Assembly (NCBI GenBank): GCA_019022495.1
Contig: JAFEKR010000023.1
Location: forward strand, 620,001 to 684,000
Reading direction: 5' to 3'
DNA from: Epichloe hybrida
Lineage: Eukaryota > Ascomycota > Sordariomycetes > Hypocreales > Clavicipitaceae
Length of the DNA: 64,000 nucleotides
The translations under genes were made by a program, and so were the position numbers. The first letter of the stretch is position 1. Each line of letters opens with the position of its first letter. Shown here piece by piece: positions 34,957 through 46,739 of the stretch. The notes below the pieces were generated by a model, which had not been told where the DNA came from, did not search any database, and was given only the letters and a program-made list of their open reading frames with translations.

Positions 34957-37233
34957 ATGAGCCTCAATCTTCCCATTCGAAGCCCTCCCCAGAGTGCCAC
35001 CAGTGGTCGCAACAGGGACAGTCGAAATTACTTTACCAGTTACACACCACCGAGCTCGACCGAGGCTATCGATGGCCCGGTCAGGGAGCAGAAAGATGCC
35101 GTTGCAGTCACTGATCGTTTGATCGTGGGCGTGGACTTTGGGACAACCTTTTCCGGCGTGGCAGCTGTGTATACCTCGACACCAGATGACATCGAAATCA
35201 TCAAGACTTGGCCCGGTGGCAATGGCATCACCTCAGACAAGGTCCCTACAGAAATTGCCTACAACCTCCCTGCCAATGCCCCCCCCGGCGCAGACCCAAC
35301 AGCCAAATGGGGCTTTCAGTTCCGCCCCGAAGAGTCGCGTCTACGGTGTATCAAGCTCTTTCTTGATCGGTCGCAGAAGCTCCCCTTTTACGTGAGCCCC
35401 CTGGACACGGCGGCGCAACTCAAACGCTTCAATAAAAACGTCGTGGACGCTGTGAGCGATTATTTGACACAGATTTACCAACACACCATGGATACCCTAA
35501 CTCGACGATATGGCGAATCTTTCATGGCGACGACCAAGGCCGAGTTTGTCTTGACGTGTCCGGCTGTTTGGAGCGATGCTGCCAAGAACACCACGCTGCT
35601 GGCTGCAGAGCGCGCTGGCATGGGCGGTCGTTCTGAGATTCAGATGATTAGCGAACCGGAGGCGGCGGCTGTCTATACGTTGAAGGCGATTCAACCAAAT
35701 CACCTGAATATTGGGGACAACTTTATAGTTTGTGATGCAGGCGGCGGTACCGTTGAGTAGGCTCTTTCTTCTTTCTTCTTCTTCTTCTTCTCCTTCTTCT
35801 TTTGGTGACATGCGTCTCTTGAGGGTCTCCAGGAATGGGAAAGCTAATGTGTTCTTGACAGCTTGATTGCGTACAAGATTATCTCATTGAAGCCTCTACG
35901 GGTAGAGGAGTCTGCGGTTGGAACCGGTGGCCTGTGTGGCAGCGCCTTTTTAAACTATAGATTCGAAGAGCATGTTCGGAACCGCCTCGGGCAGGCGCGG
36001 TTCGACGAGATGAAGACAAGAAAGGGCAAGACGTGGCAGATGGGGCTCAAATTTTTCGAGGAGTTTGTCAAGCGCACCTTCAATGAGGACGAGTACCAGG
36101 AGATTAACGTCCCGTGAGTTGCGTCCTCCAGCCCGGGTGTGGCCGACTCATATCATGCGCCGAGATGTCTCTTGGGAGAGAGTCGGATGCTAATGCGAAG
36201 GCATCAAGTTTTCCTGGCTTAGCCGACGATGAAGAAGCCGGGATTGACTCTGGCTTTCTGCTCATGACGGCAGAACAAGTCAAAGACATCTTTGAGCCCG
36301 TGGTGAAGGAGGTCTGCGATCTGGTTCAGGGGCAAGTGCAAGGTCTGCGAGCCAAAGGAGGCATCGTGTCTGGCGTCGTACTGGTTGGTGGGTTCGGACA
36401 AAGCGATTACCTCTACAGACGTCTGAAAGCACACTTTACCAGTGCAGCGCCGCCGCCGTACAGTGAACGGCCGACGCACGCCCATGCCAGTGCTACGCAA
36501 GAGAATGGATCGATCGAGGTGATGCAGCCCGTATACGCCTGGACTGCCGTCGTTCGCGGAGCGGTGCTGAGAGGACTCGAGGGCAACATGGTGATTTCAC
36601 GAAAATCCAGAATGCACTACGGCACATCCTATGCTACCGTGTACGACGAGGAGAAGCACTCTGTCAGCGAGCGGTACTGGTCGCCATTGTGGGAGCGGTG
36701 GATGGTTTCCGACCGGATGCAATGGCATATTGCCAAGGTACGTTGTTGCCCTCCTCTCTCCTCTCTGCCGCCCCCTCTCTGCCGCCCCCCTTGGCGTTTC
36801 ATTCCAATACCTCGCGGGTCTGCTGTTCCCATTGCGCATACGGATTACGTGCTAACCATTTGCAAAAAAAATTGAAAAAAATTGAAAAAAATATAAACAG
36901 GGGGAGAGCCTCTCGCCGTTATCACCAATCGCATTCCACTACACACGAAACTTCCGACCAGGTCAGTCCCTCATTGTGACGGACGACTTGATAGCGTGTG
37001 ATGCGGACGAGCCTCCTGCGGCGTACACGCGGGACTTGATGCATGTATGCACACTGGCCACAGATCTGAACGCGGTCCCGCGCAGCTTGTTCTCGCGCCT
37101 AACGACTACGCGAGGCGTCGAGTTTGACAATCTCGATTTCACGCTGGAAATGATTGTGGACAGTGCAGGGCTGGGATTCGAGTTGAGGGTGGCTGGGGAG
37201 CGGTATGGGAGGGTAGAGGCCGAGTTTCACTAG
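34957..37233 (+). CDS. Divergent Hsp70-like (HSPA12-type) actin-fold ATPase
   Basis: Exons 34957-35756, 35862-36113, 36209-36737 and 36901-37233 give 637 aa. Phosphate-1 motif LIVGVDFGTTFSGVAAV (about residues 50-65), phosphate-2 motif NFIVCDAGGGTVDLIAYK (spanning intron 1, the Asp being split by it) and adenosine motif GVVLVGGFGQSDYLYRRLKAHF show the actin/Hsp70 nucleotide-binding fold. AEFVLTCPAVWSDAAK and ISEPEAAAVYTL are also typical. The canonical Hsp70 substrate-binding domain and C-terminal EEVD are absent; instead the protein ends in a short beta-rich region. This is the pattern of the large fungal family related to animal HSPA12. Such proteins are often numerous in ascomycetes and their clients are unknown. 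The first 40 residues look disordered. Confidence 0.9.
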
Positions 37234-37957
37234 TATAGGGGAAGGGGGGGCTGGTGAAGGTTGGATTGTTGTCATACGGATATCCGTATACGGGATCATC
37301 TGGGTGCATGAAAGCATTTGGATACTAAAGAGTACCCGGTATAGGGAGTAGCGTAGTTGGCAACAATTGAGTTCCAGTAATAGTTCCAGTCGATGTGATG
37401 AGAAGTCGTGGGACGGGACGGCGGCCCCGCCCTGCCCTGCCCTGCCCGTCTGGGAGGGATGTGAGGGATGTGGAGACTCGACGTTCATGTTGCGTCTCGC
37501 AGCCCTCGCAGCCCGCCCGTGGGATTCCCTTGAAACGTCGTCGACATTGGCCATGGTACGAAGGCCGAAAGCCGACCAACAAAACAAGGGTAGACAGACC
37601 ATTTTCCAACACACATATAGCGCACACGGACTAGACCCTTTTCTTCTTTCTTTCCCTCGGCCGTAAGCGAACAACCGCCTCAATGGACGACGCGCCCTCG
37701 TAAGATTTTATCAATCGGCATCTACCTCGTACATCTTGCATCTTGCATCTTGCATCTTGCATCTTGCATCGACATCTTGCATCGACATCTGCTGCCGTCT
37801 GTCACTGTCACTGTCACCCCTCCGTCATCCCCGGCCGGTCGAAAGTCGAAGCATCTGCCCAGGAGAAAAGGGGGAAGAGGGGAAAGAAGCAAGAAGGAGG
37901 AGCAAGGAGGAACATCCATCAAGCTGCAATTCCATCATTACGGGGCATGCAGCCGCC
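37234..37957. other. Intergenic region with CATCTTG satellite
   Basis: The 3' flank of the Hsp70-like gene and the promoter/5' leader of the SET gene. The CATCTTG satellite lies at 37732-37790. No coding exon is recognised. Confidence 0.65.
37732..37790. repeat. 7-bp satellite, unit CATCTTG
   Basis: Five perfect units, followed by CATCGA-interrupted copies, about 170-225 bases upstream of the SET-domain gene start. Confidence 0.93.
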
Positions 37958-39418
37958 ATGGCCAGCACCAGCCATGACGACGTTCCAAAGAGCGTAGCGA
38001 CCCTCGTGGAATGGGCCGTCTCCCGCGGAGCCACGCTTCACCGCTCGGTGGAAGTCTACCAAGATGCGCGGACGGGCCTCTCGTTCCGCGTCAAACCAAC
38101 TGCGTCGGGCGCGGTGCAACCGTTCGAGCCCATTGTTCGATTGCCCACCTCGCTGACCCTGTCGTACTTGAACGCCGTGGCCGATGCCCGTGACGCCGAT
38201 GACGCCCGTGACGCCGATGATGCTCATGCCCCATTTCACAGCGAGTTCCTGGCAAAGGCGCCCCCTCACGTCGTCGGGCGGCTGTTCCTCATCAAGGAAT
38301 ACCTCAAGGGCGAGGCGTCCTCCTGGTGGCCGTACATCCAGGCCCTCCCCCAGCCGGGAGAAGACAACCGACACGCGTGGGCGCTGGCGCCGTTCTGGGA
38401 TCCCGACGAGGCGGAGCTCCTCGAGGGAACCAATGTCGAGGTCGGGCTGGAAAAGATCCGCAACGACGTCGAGCGGGATCTGCGCGAGGCGAGGGAGCTC
38501 CTGCGCGCGTGTCAAGGGCAGAAGGAGGAGAGCGTGCTGATGAAGACGGCACTCACCGCCGAGCTGTACCAGTGGGCATACTGCATCTTCTCGAGCCGCA
38601 GCTTCAGGCCGAGCCTGGTGCTCTCCGAGAGGCAGCAGCGCATGCTGCCGGCCGGGGTGTCGGTGGACGACTTCTCCGTCCTGCTGCCGCTGTTCGACAT
38701 TGGCAACCACGACATGACGACGGAGATCCGGTGGGACCTGGACAACGCCAGGCAGGAGTGCGCGCTCAGGGTCGGCAGGGCGTACCGGCCGGGGCAGCAG
38801 GTCTTCAACAACTACAGCATGAAGACGAACGCGGAGCTCCTGCTCGGCTACGGCTTCATGATCCCCGCCACGGACGAGCTGCACAACGACTACACGCACG
38901 TCCGGAAGAGGGCGGCGGCGGCGGCGGAACCACCGCGGGCCTCGGACGAGTATCTCATCTCGCTGCGGCCGCTGTCCCACCCGAGCTCCGTCCTGGCGCG
39001 GGCCAAGCAGTCCCTCCAGCTCGACCCGTCCACGGCGGTCCTCGGCTCGTTCCAGCACGTCCAGCCCGAGATGGTCTGGGACATCATCTGCACGCTGACG
39101 AGCGCCCAGCAGCGGCGGGACATGGTGCCCGTGCCCGAGGGCCAGGACGCGGACCGCTTCCACCGTCACCGCTTCTTCTCCGGACAAGTCGACGGCGCGG
39201 CGAGGCTGTGTCTCGAGCAGACGGTGGCCATTATCCAGCACAAGGTGCTGCAGGAGCTGGAGAGGCTCAGCGAGACGGACGTCGAGCTTGTCGGCCGTCA
39301 CGCGGACAGCTTGACGAGGAATCAGGCACTGGCGCTGGACTATAGGGGTCGGTGTAGGAAAGTGCTCGAGGGGGTGTTGGAGGCCATGAGTCGAGATGAC
39401 ATATTTGGCGAGGAATGA
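37958..39418 (+). CDS. SET-domain lysine methyltransferase (Rubisco LSMT / Rkm-like)
   Basis: Intronless, 486 aa, start in the context GCCGCCATGG. The catalytic SET core is split by an insertion, as in the SETD6/Rkm/LSMT group: an N-terminal part around RSVEVYQDARTGLSFRVKP and PIVRLPTSLTLSYL, then, after about 200 residues, LLPLFDIGNHDMTTEIRWD with the cofactor-binding NH, and PGQQVFNNYSMKTNAELLLGYGF. The C-terminal 150 residues match the position of the LSMT substrate-binding domain. Such enzymes methylate ribosomal proteins, elongation factors or other non-histone targets; the substrate here is unknown. A perfect-length 18-bp duplication at 38183-38218 encodes an acidic DARDAD repeat in the insertion. 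GC content is very high, producing long antisense open frames that I regard as artefacts. Confidence 0.9.
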   Translation: MASTSHDDVPKSVATLVEWAVSRGATLHRSVEVYQDARTGLSFRVKPTASGAVQPFEPIVRLPTSLTLSYLNAVADARDADDARDADDAHAPFHSEFLAKAPPHVVGRLFLIKEYLKGEASSWWPYIQALPQPGEDNRHAWALAPFWDPDEAELLEGTNVEVGLEKIRNDVERDLREARELLRACQGQKEESVLMKTALTAELYQWAYCIFSSRSFRPSLVLSERQQRMLPAGVSVDDFSVLLPLFDIGNHDMTTEIRWDLDNARQECALRVGRAYRPGQQVFNNYSMKTNAELLLGYGFMIPATDELHNDYTHVRKRAAAAAEPPRASDEYLISLRPLSHPSSVLARAKQSLQLDPSTAVLGSFQHVQPEMVWDIICTLTSAQQRRDMVPVPEGQDADRFHRHRFFSGQVDGAARLCLEQTVAIIQHKVLQELERLSETDVELVGRHADSLTRNQALALDYRGRCRKVLEGVLEAMSRDDIFGEE

Positions 39419-39757
39419 ATTGACCTTTTTTTTTTTGGTTCTCCCTCTTATGCGTAGAGAGAGAGGGGGGTGGTTGGGGTTTTCTAGTTTCAGGAACGGC
39501 CTCTTGATTTAGAGTAGATGACATTAGAGCAAATAGAGAATAGAGGGCGCGAGAAATATGCGGTAGGGTAGCCGCCTGTTCGAGTTATAGCTTGGAAAGA
39601 GTCCAACAAGTCTGTGCTGACAGATTTACACACACACAAGAGTTCACATCACCAGCGGATCGAGGTATATCGTGTTTCGTAGCACGCAGGCGCCAAACTT
39701 CGTCCAAGGTCATCGAATACAGAGAAATACATATACACAGTTGTCAACAACACCAAT
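39419..39757. other. Convergent intergenic region
   Basis: 3' flanks of the SET gene (+) and the serine hydrolase gene (-). A T-rich tract follows the SET stop. Nothing else is recognised. Confidence 0.6.
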
Positions 39758-41202
39758 CTATATGTGGCTCCGGGGCGTCCCGCCCAAGAGCAGCTCTCCG
39801 TACACGGCGCGCTCCAGCTCATCGTACAGTTTGGCGGCGACCGGGTCGCCGTTCGGACGCACGTTGACGATGAGAACGCCAGCGATGCCCGTCTTGGGAT
39901 CGAGCCACTGCCGGTTTTTTTTTTTTTAGCTCAATCACTTGGTCGTCACGACTATCGAGGAAAAAGGGGGACGAGGAATGGTTTGGACCGCGTGACGTAC
40001 CCATCTACTGTTCAGTATCCCGCTCCAGGCCATACTTCCCGCCTTCCTCTTCCCCGGCGCATCCTCCACGTTGATCATGCCGCCCAGCCCATGGTTCAGC
40101 TCCTGGTCCTTTGTGAACTCGAGCGCAAAGGTGTTGTGCGCCAGCGGGTGGAAAGCCAGCTTGCGCATCCACTGCGCCTGGGCCTCGTCCAGCTGAGGCG
40201 TGAGCATCTCCCTGCGCGTCCTGTCCGACACCAGCCTGCCGTTGTCCTGCAGAAACGCCCTCAGCAGGCACGCGTAGTCGCTTGCCGTGGTGAAGAGCCC
40301 CGCGCCGCCGGCCTCCATCTCGTGCTTCTCGGGCGTGGGCCAGTACGCCGTCTTGAGGGCGCCGTCCCGCGTGCGCTCCGTGTTCTGGGCCGTCCTCGCC
40401 GCCGTGTGGGGCATCGTCTCCGGCCAGAAGCCCGTGTCGCTCATGCCCAGGGGTTCAAAGATGTTCTCCTGCATGTACTGCCCGAGGGACTTGCCCGTGA
40501 CCTTTTCGAGGACCTGGCCTGCCCAGTCGAGCCCGACGCCGTAGCCCCATGCTTCTCCCGGGGCAAAGCGCAGGGGGGTGGTGATCTCGCTCCTGGACCA
40601 TTGGATGCGGGAGAGGTTGCGGCCTGGGGCGGCGCGAGACCACTTGACGAGGACGGGGTCCGCGAATGCGTAGCTGAAGCCTGCTGTGTGGGTGAGCATC
40701 TGCCTCAGGGTTATGGGCCGCGTGTTCTCCTCGTAGACGGGGTTGTCGTCGTCGTCGTCGTCGTCAAAGCCGCGCAGGATCTTGGCTTCTCTGAGCTCCG
40801 GAATGAGGGGACGCACGTCGGCGTCGAGGTCCAGCTTGCGCTGCTCGACGAGCTGCAGGACGGAGATGGTCGTGGCCAGCTTGGTCAGGGACGCCACCCA
40901 CGTCAAGGTCTTGTCTGTCCACGGAGCAGACCGGGGACAAATGCCTAGACGGCCGGAAGAGCCCGTGTAGATGGTGCCTGGGAGGTGAAGAAGAACTTGT
41001 TAGCCTTTGGGACCTGACCATGTGTGTGTTGTGCGGATCGCGCAAAGTTTCCGGCTGGGGCGGCATCGAGGCAAGCAAGCAAGCAAGGGATGAAGGCCGT
41101 ACCGGTTCCATCAGTCACCACAAACGACGCACCCGTCAATTTGCCCTTGGTGTCCTCCCCGTCCAAGGTGTACCGTCTCAAGATGTCATCCAGCTTGTTC
41201 AT
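39758..41202 (-). CDS. Beta-lactamase-fold serine hydrolase (class C / esterase EstB-like)
   Basis: Exons 41202-41103, 40977-40001 and 39907-39758 give 408 aa. The nucleophile motif SLTK (SxxK, Ser about residue 63) follows WTDKTLTWVA and is preserved by the first splice. Other family marks are ITLRQMLTHTAGFSYAF, the Tyr motif WGYGVGLDWAGQVLEKVTGKSLGQYMQENIFEPLGM, and GAGLFTTASDYACLLRAFL. The last exon supplies WLDPKTGIAGVLIVNVRPNGD, the usual C-terminal strand-helix. Fungal members are esterases or acyltransferases, some in polyketide clusters (LovD type); nothing here suggests such a cluster. No signal peptide, so probably cytosolic. An acidic Asp run follows RGF. The gene is divergent from the Nudix gene, with only 295 bases between the two start codons. 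Confidence 0.92.
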
Positions 41203-41497
41203 GCTGGCTGTATGGTAGTGTGCCGAGAATGGCAGGCAAATTATTGCGGTAATCGCACTGAAATGGAAATGGAGCCGCTGACTTTTTGTCTTTGCCTCGG
41301 CTCGCTTGATGGGCGCGCGCTCCAAACCGGGGTGGTGGTGGAAGGTGGAGAAGGTGGAAGGTGCGTCATTCGTCACTCTTCGTATGAGATCATCGGGGGT
41401 GGGCCCATACCGAATGGCTGTTCCTGAACATGTCGTCTCATACGATACATACGGAGTACATACATGTAGTAATTTTTCAGTAAAGCCATCAATCATC

Positions 41498-42533
41498 ATG
41501 GGTACTCCCGCGGCGAAAGCGCCTCGGCCGCCTTCACTCCCAGATCTCATCGCCATTGTCGACAAGTGAGTGTGTCCCGTCAGCGCCAACTTCATCAGGT
41601 AATTCATTCATTCCACGCTGATTCTTGTCAAAACGAAACCACCAGCGTCCCGATCGACTTTGAAACCAACTGCGCGCCATACTACCGCCTTCACATATCG
41701 CCCGACCCCCGGACTCACGGCTACGTCCACCCAAACACCGTCTCTCGCATGCCGTGGCCCTCCTCGTTCATCATCAACCATGACGACCGTCGCATCACCC
41801 TCTCTCCCTGCCCGCCAGCCACCTCTCTCTCCGTCCACGCCAACGCCGCCTTCCAGCAGGCCGTGGACGCTGCCATCGACAACTCCATCTTCCCTACGCT
41901 CAACGGCATGCACAGCGAGCACTTCCGCGTCATGGGCGCCCGGTCCTTTGTCCAGATCGAACGCTTCGCCGCCTCGCTCTTCGGCATCGCCACGCGCGGC
42001 GCCCATCTCACATGCTACGTGCGCGCAGCTCGGGGCCCGCCCAAGATCTGGGTCGCCAGACGGAGCGCCAACATGCTCACCTATCCCGGCTTGCTGGACA
42101 GCACCGTCGCCGGCGGTGTCAAGGCAGACCACTCCCCGCTGGACTGCATCCTCGCCGAGGCCACGGAGGAGGCGTCCCTGCCCGAGGACCTCGTCGCCAA
42201 GCACGTCCGCAGCGTGGGCGTCGTCACCCTCGCCAACAGGAATGCCCGGACGGACCTTCATCATTCCGAAGTCCTGTACGTCTACGACCTCGAACTGCCA
42301 GCGGGGTGGTGCCCCGCCCGCAAGATGGCGAGGTCGATGAGTTTGTCCTCATGGACTGCGATGAGGTGCAGCGGAGGATGGTCGGCCTGGAGTTCAAACC
42401 GAATGTCTGCCCTGTCATGATCGACTTCCTGGTCCGCCATGGAGTGATTTCGCCGGAGCAGGAAAGGGACTATGTTGACATCTGCAACCGCTTGAGGAGG
42501 AGAATGCCCGTGCCGACGACATCTGACGAGTAG
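41498..42533 (+). CDS. Nudix hydrolase with DUF4743 (thiamine-pyrophosphokinase-associated type), frameshifted
   Basis: Exons 41498-41565 and 41646-42533. The N-terminal DUF4743 part includes FRVMGARSFVQIERFAASLFGIATRGAHLTCYV; the Nudix part has WVARRSANMLTYPGLLDSTVAGGV followed by SPLDCILAEATEEASL. The classical REuxEE of the Nudix box reads AEATEE here, so the usual Arg is replaced by Ala. After DLELPAG the frame shifts: the expected VVPRPQDGEVDEFVLMDCDEV continues in another frame starting at 42306. One base is missing from the G run at 42303-42306. Adding one base gives 318 aa with the normal C-terminus ending VPTTSDE. No intron with sound signals repairs it. Read as it stands, the protein would end in unrelated sequence at 42420. 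This is either a homopolymer error or a real frameshift. The yeast relative is YJR142W (from memory). Confidence 0.85.
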
Positions 42534-43710
42534 TCTTGATTGGAAAATAATGCATAGATATGTCCAAGGCCAAGTAAATAAAGTAAATCCTTCATAGCTT
42601 CGGTAGAGATGGGTAGACGAGCGGTCATTATTCCAGAATACATTCAGTCGTGCTGTGTCGGGATTCAGTGGCCTTTGGTATCGTGAATCATCACAGATAC
42701 TCACGAATGCAAATGCCGGGATTAAAGAGGCTCGACGTGATACCCAAATAGGTCTGGTGCATTCGACATGGCAATTTTCTTGTTCCGTCCGTACCTTTGC
42801 CGTTATCGATATTGATCGATGGGCTTTTTTTTTCTGTTGCGGGTCCACCCGTCCCACGTCAATATTGGTCCGCCCTACATAATCCATCCCTGCTACCCTT
42901 CCCTTCTCATCAAACCCCAGCTACATAATCCGTACAGTCAACCCGTCGCCTCGTAGCTTTCTACTCTACCTGGTTCCGACAACATAATTCTTCCACGTCT
43001 CCTCTCTCAGCAAAACAATCTCTTGGACATCATTCCTGCCAGACGACGCATGCTCCTGCCAAGCAGCCAATTTACAACCACCCAGCCGTGGAGAGTCCAG
43101 CAGATTGGCACATGCACATGGCGGTTTCGGCAAAGTAACGTACCTATACGCTATACACATTGATCCTACATACAGCTATTTTATTGAGCAAAGAGAGGCG
43201 CCGAGTGCGAACCTTCCTCTCTTTCCTTTCCACCTTCGTTTTTTCTTTTAGGTTTGAGGAACTGCGAACTGGCGGCCCCAAAAGAAGCAAAATCAAAATT
43301 CGACGACCTGGCTGCGTCGACCATACGCCCGACGCCAATCCCTCGAACCACCAGAAAAGAAAAAAAAATTCATCATCCCAAGCCCCCTCAAGGATCATTG
43401 CCATTGTTCAGGCAACATCGTCTTGGGTTTGACGATAAAGATATTACAATGCGTGGCTCAGAATATGCAAGAGCCTGGTCCTAAAGGAAGGGGAACATCA
43501 AATAACGAGGAAGAGAATCATAACCACACATCGGTGTCAGACGTAAGCGCAGTGGCAACCCTTGTTCCTCGAGAAGAAAGGCTGCTGTTCCTGACCCACG
43601 GAACATGGACATTTGAGTCAAGCAATCCATACCAACGCCGGCTCCATCCAATAACTTCGTTTCTTCATAACCAAATACGCCGTCCCAGATCAATCATGTT
43701 CGGCCTACTC
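42534..43710. other. Convergent intergenic region, 1.2 kb
   Basis: 3' flanks of the Nudix gene (+) and BET gene (-). No coding exon is recognised. Confidence 0.6.
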
Positions 43711-46700
43711 CTACTCCTCCTCCGAGTCCGAATCGTCGCTTGATTCGGCTCCTGGGGTAGGCGCTTGCGTCACACCTGGCCCATCACCGGAATCCTGCGG
43801 GTTTCTGTACATTTGACTGAGGGCCTGCAGTTCGGCAATTCGCTGTTCTTGTTCTGACGCGCTCATGGGCTTATTCTTCTTTGGTTTAGCAGCTGTCGAT
43901 GCCTTGGAACTCTGCTTGGCCGATGGTCGGCTGGCTTCTGGAGCCGGAATTGGCTCGATGTCTTTGGCGAAACCGGGCAGAGCCTTGCGACACAGATCCC
44001 AAAGCTTGCCGAGAGCATCTTGGCTCAGCTGGTCAATGTCTAATTCGAGCTCGCCGTCGTTGTTCTCCTGCGAAGATTGATTAGTCCCTTAGTGCTCTTC
44101 CTCTTGCTTCACCTTTAAGGGCGGGGCTCGATTTCTGGCTGGGGATCGGGGCTTCATGTCCACTTACATTTTGACCTGTGTCCTTTTTAATAATGTCGAT
44201 AGCGCGATCAAGATGAGGAAACTCCAAATCATTGATGCCGTTAGCGATCTGGTCTTTTTGGGCAGCAGTCAGGCTCTTCTTAGTGGCAGCCTTCTTCGGA
44301 CCTCCGGCCTTCTTGGCTTGACCACCAGTCGACTTTCGGCCTCCAGAAGCTCCTGCCTTGGCTTTGCCATTCTTTCCAGGCTTTTTAGGCTTGTCACTCT
44401 TCGCCTTCGCACGGGCTGCCTGTGCCTCGTGCGCCTTGCCAATGAGTGTCTTTTGGACCATGTCAACAATATTCTTCTGGATGTCGATCATACTTTGGTT
44501 GGATGTGAGGAGCATGCTGTTGAGCTTCTTTGTCTCTTCATCTAGCTTGGCCTGCAGCTCCTCAATCTCCTTGCTATCGACAACCACCTCAGCCGCAACA
44601 TCGCCTTCTTCGTCCTCGTCGTCTTCATCTTCGTCACTAGCGTTGGATGCAGACGCAGGGGCGTTTGCTTTGGCATGCTTCGTCAGCCATACATCTTTGC
44701 CTTTCAACTGTGCAAGAAACAAGTCTTCGAGCTGTTTGGCAAGGGCAGAAACTGGGTTCCCTTGTTCGACAGGGCCATTGAACTTGAAGCAGTTGTCGAA
44801 GATGAGTCGCACCGTCTTCTCGAATTCCTTGAGACTGGAAATCTCTCCGCCAGACAACATGCGAGACACCTTGTTCAAGACCATGGGCTTCTTGATGACG
44901 GAGTAGTAGGTCGGGATGTTGAGGCCTTCAGCATCAACGGGATCCATGAACCACTGGTTCATGTGATGATGTTTGCCAGCCATGATCTCGGTCAGAACTT
45001 CATCTGCAAATTGAAGCTCGGGTTTGAGCTTCTTGCGAGAGGGTTTTGTGGTGTAGTCAATATCCTTTGGCTTCGGGGCGCGCACCGTTCGCTTCGGTCG
45101 GTCGCCCTCCGTGGCTGTCGAACTACGACGGTCCGCGGCTGACTGGTCCTGTGCAGTAGCAACTACAGCTTTGCTAGAAGTTATAGCATCCGCAGCAGGG
45201 CTCGCAGTAGGTCCTGCAGACTGGCGACGAGCAGCAGTGTCGGTATTGGCGACGACGCGGGATTCGCGGACAGGCTTGGGTTTGGGTGCAGCTTTCGGTT
45301 TCACGGGCTCCTCGGAGGGAATGGGCAGCATCTCTTCCCAAACAGCTCTGACTGCTGTGGCCGCCGACCCAGTGATATCATGTAGTGGGCCATTGAAGTC
45401 CAGAGCATTTTCAAATACCAAACTGAGGTCTTTTCGGAAATCGCCAAAGGTGTTGTATGGGCCACCCAGATCACGCAGACCGCGCTCAAGTTCAGCAAGA
45501 TCCATCGGGCGGGAAACTTTGGCAACGTAGCTGTCCCATAGCCCAGGCCACAACTTCTGGACCGAGTCTCTGAAATGAGTACCAGCTTTGGTCTTCTTGA
45601 CACGCCCGATAATCTTGCGCATCTCCCGACGCTGGAAAGCAGAGATGGGGCGCTTGTTTGTTTCCTCATCGACCCAGTTGGATAATTTGCTCAGTGATCT
45701 AAGGCTCAGGCCGGGAGTCTCGGTATCAGGAACCTGTGCTTCAGCTGGCGCCGGAGCGACAGGCTCGTCATCCTTGGGCTCGGTGCGCGCCCGTTTCGGG
45801 GCAGGCTCATCATCAGCCATGTCCTCGTCCCGCTCACGCGCGACCTTGGCACTGGGCGCATCAGCCATAGACACATCACCTGGGGCCTCGGTTGGCGAGC
45901 TTGTTCTCTCGGTGGTTTCAATGGCCAGCTGTGACATGCTGGCCGGGCCGAGATCCACTTCTGACGTCGGCAAAGTGGCTGCCTCCTGAGACGTAGTTAC
46001 AGACTCTTCAGCTGCAAGCAGCTTTGGTCTTTCAGCAGACGAATCAACCATTTCTGTGTCGATAGCTGCCTTGTTGGAAGGTTCCTCAACTTGCACGTCT
46101 GCCTTCTTGTCCTCGTACCCTTTTGTTTCCGGAAGTGGACCATTGGCTGCATTGGGCGAATCACGCATGGCCACATCTTCGGATGGCTTCGTGGCTTCAT
46201 CATCTTTCTGGGCTAGGGATGCTTGGTTGGGTCCGCTTGTTGGGGAAGCCTCCGCTGCCTCTGGAGCTGCTATTGCAGATGCGACTTCAGTAGCGGGTTT
46301 GGCGTCATCGTCTTCCGGTTTTGAAGCTGGCTTGCTACCTTCTTTCACAGCTGCGTCGAATCCGTTGAGTGAAGGTCTTACATCTGATGAAATGCTGCCG
46401 TTCACGCCGGATTTTTCAGAGTCGACCTTGGTCGACTCGGGCAAAGCATCAGCCTGCTTCTCGCTTGCAACGGCTGATTGGGACACGGATTCTGATTTGA
46501 GCTCGGATTGAGGTTCCGACTTTGGCGCAGTGTTGACGCTGTGGCTGTACGGTACACGCAGTCAGCAAACATGAGCAGACAACTAAACGTTGCACATTAT
46601 TCGACGCGCAAGTTGCAGCAAGTGACCAGAAGACGACTTACCCATTAAGCTCCGTCTTTTGCCCATCTTGTTCCTTCTCCCCGGCCGCGATATGCGGTTT

Positions 46701-46739
46701 CGGGTCCAGTACGGGCGCGTCTGAGCCAGACGTATCCAT
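43711..46739 (-). CDS. bdf1: BET family double-bromodomain protein
   Basis: Chromatin reader that binds acetylated histone tails and supports TFIID-dependent transcription. Exons 46739-46642, 46544-44168 and 44067-43711 give 943 aa. The first 310 residues are acidic, Ser/Ala/Glu-rich and disordered. Bromodomain 1 (about 345-445) shows GLWDSYVAKVSRPMDLAELERGL and LVFENALDFNGP; bromodomain 2 (about 545-645) shows IPTYYSVIKKPMVLNKVSRML and LIFDNCFKFNGP. Both retain the acetyl-lysine-binding Asn (DFN / KFN). A coiled coil KEIEELQAKLDEETKKLNSML and a basic Lys/Gly region follow. The NET domain LTAAQKDQIANGINDLEFPHLDRAIDIIK continues across the 100-nt last intron into GELELDIDQLSQDALGKLWDLC. The protein ends in an acidic Ser/Asp/Glu tail. 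Only the N-terminal splice placement is somewhat uncertain. Confidence 0.95.

Noticed and set aside
37919..39301. A 460-codon open frame on the minus strand
   Set aside because: It is antisense to the SET-domain gene, in very GC-rich DNA where stop codons are rare. Its translation is Arg/Pro/Leu-rich with no family resemblance.
38326..39345. A 339-codon open frame in a second plus-strand frame of the SET gene
   Set aside because: Same GC effect as on the minus strand. The overlapping frame encodes recognisable SET motifs and this one does not.
39764..40948. A 394-codon open frame on the plus strand
   Set aside because: It is antisense to the beta-lactamase-like gene, which has SxxK and other family motifs. 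The plus frame has only low-complexity Arg/Val/Gly sequence.
42286..42334. A 49-nt intron (GTACGT...CGCAAG) to repair the Nudix gene frame
   Set aside because: It ends in the wrong phase and would delete the conserved YVYDLELPAG block.
39758..42533. The beta-lactamase-like gene as part of a secondary-metabolite cluster
   Set aside because: No polyketide synthase, NRPS, P450 or transporter is nearby; the neighbours are a SET methyltransferase, a Nudix hydrolase and a BET protein.
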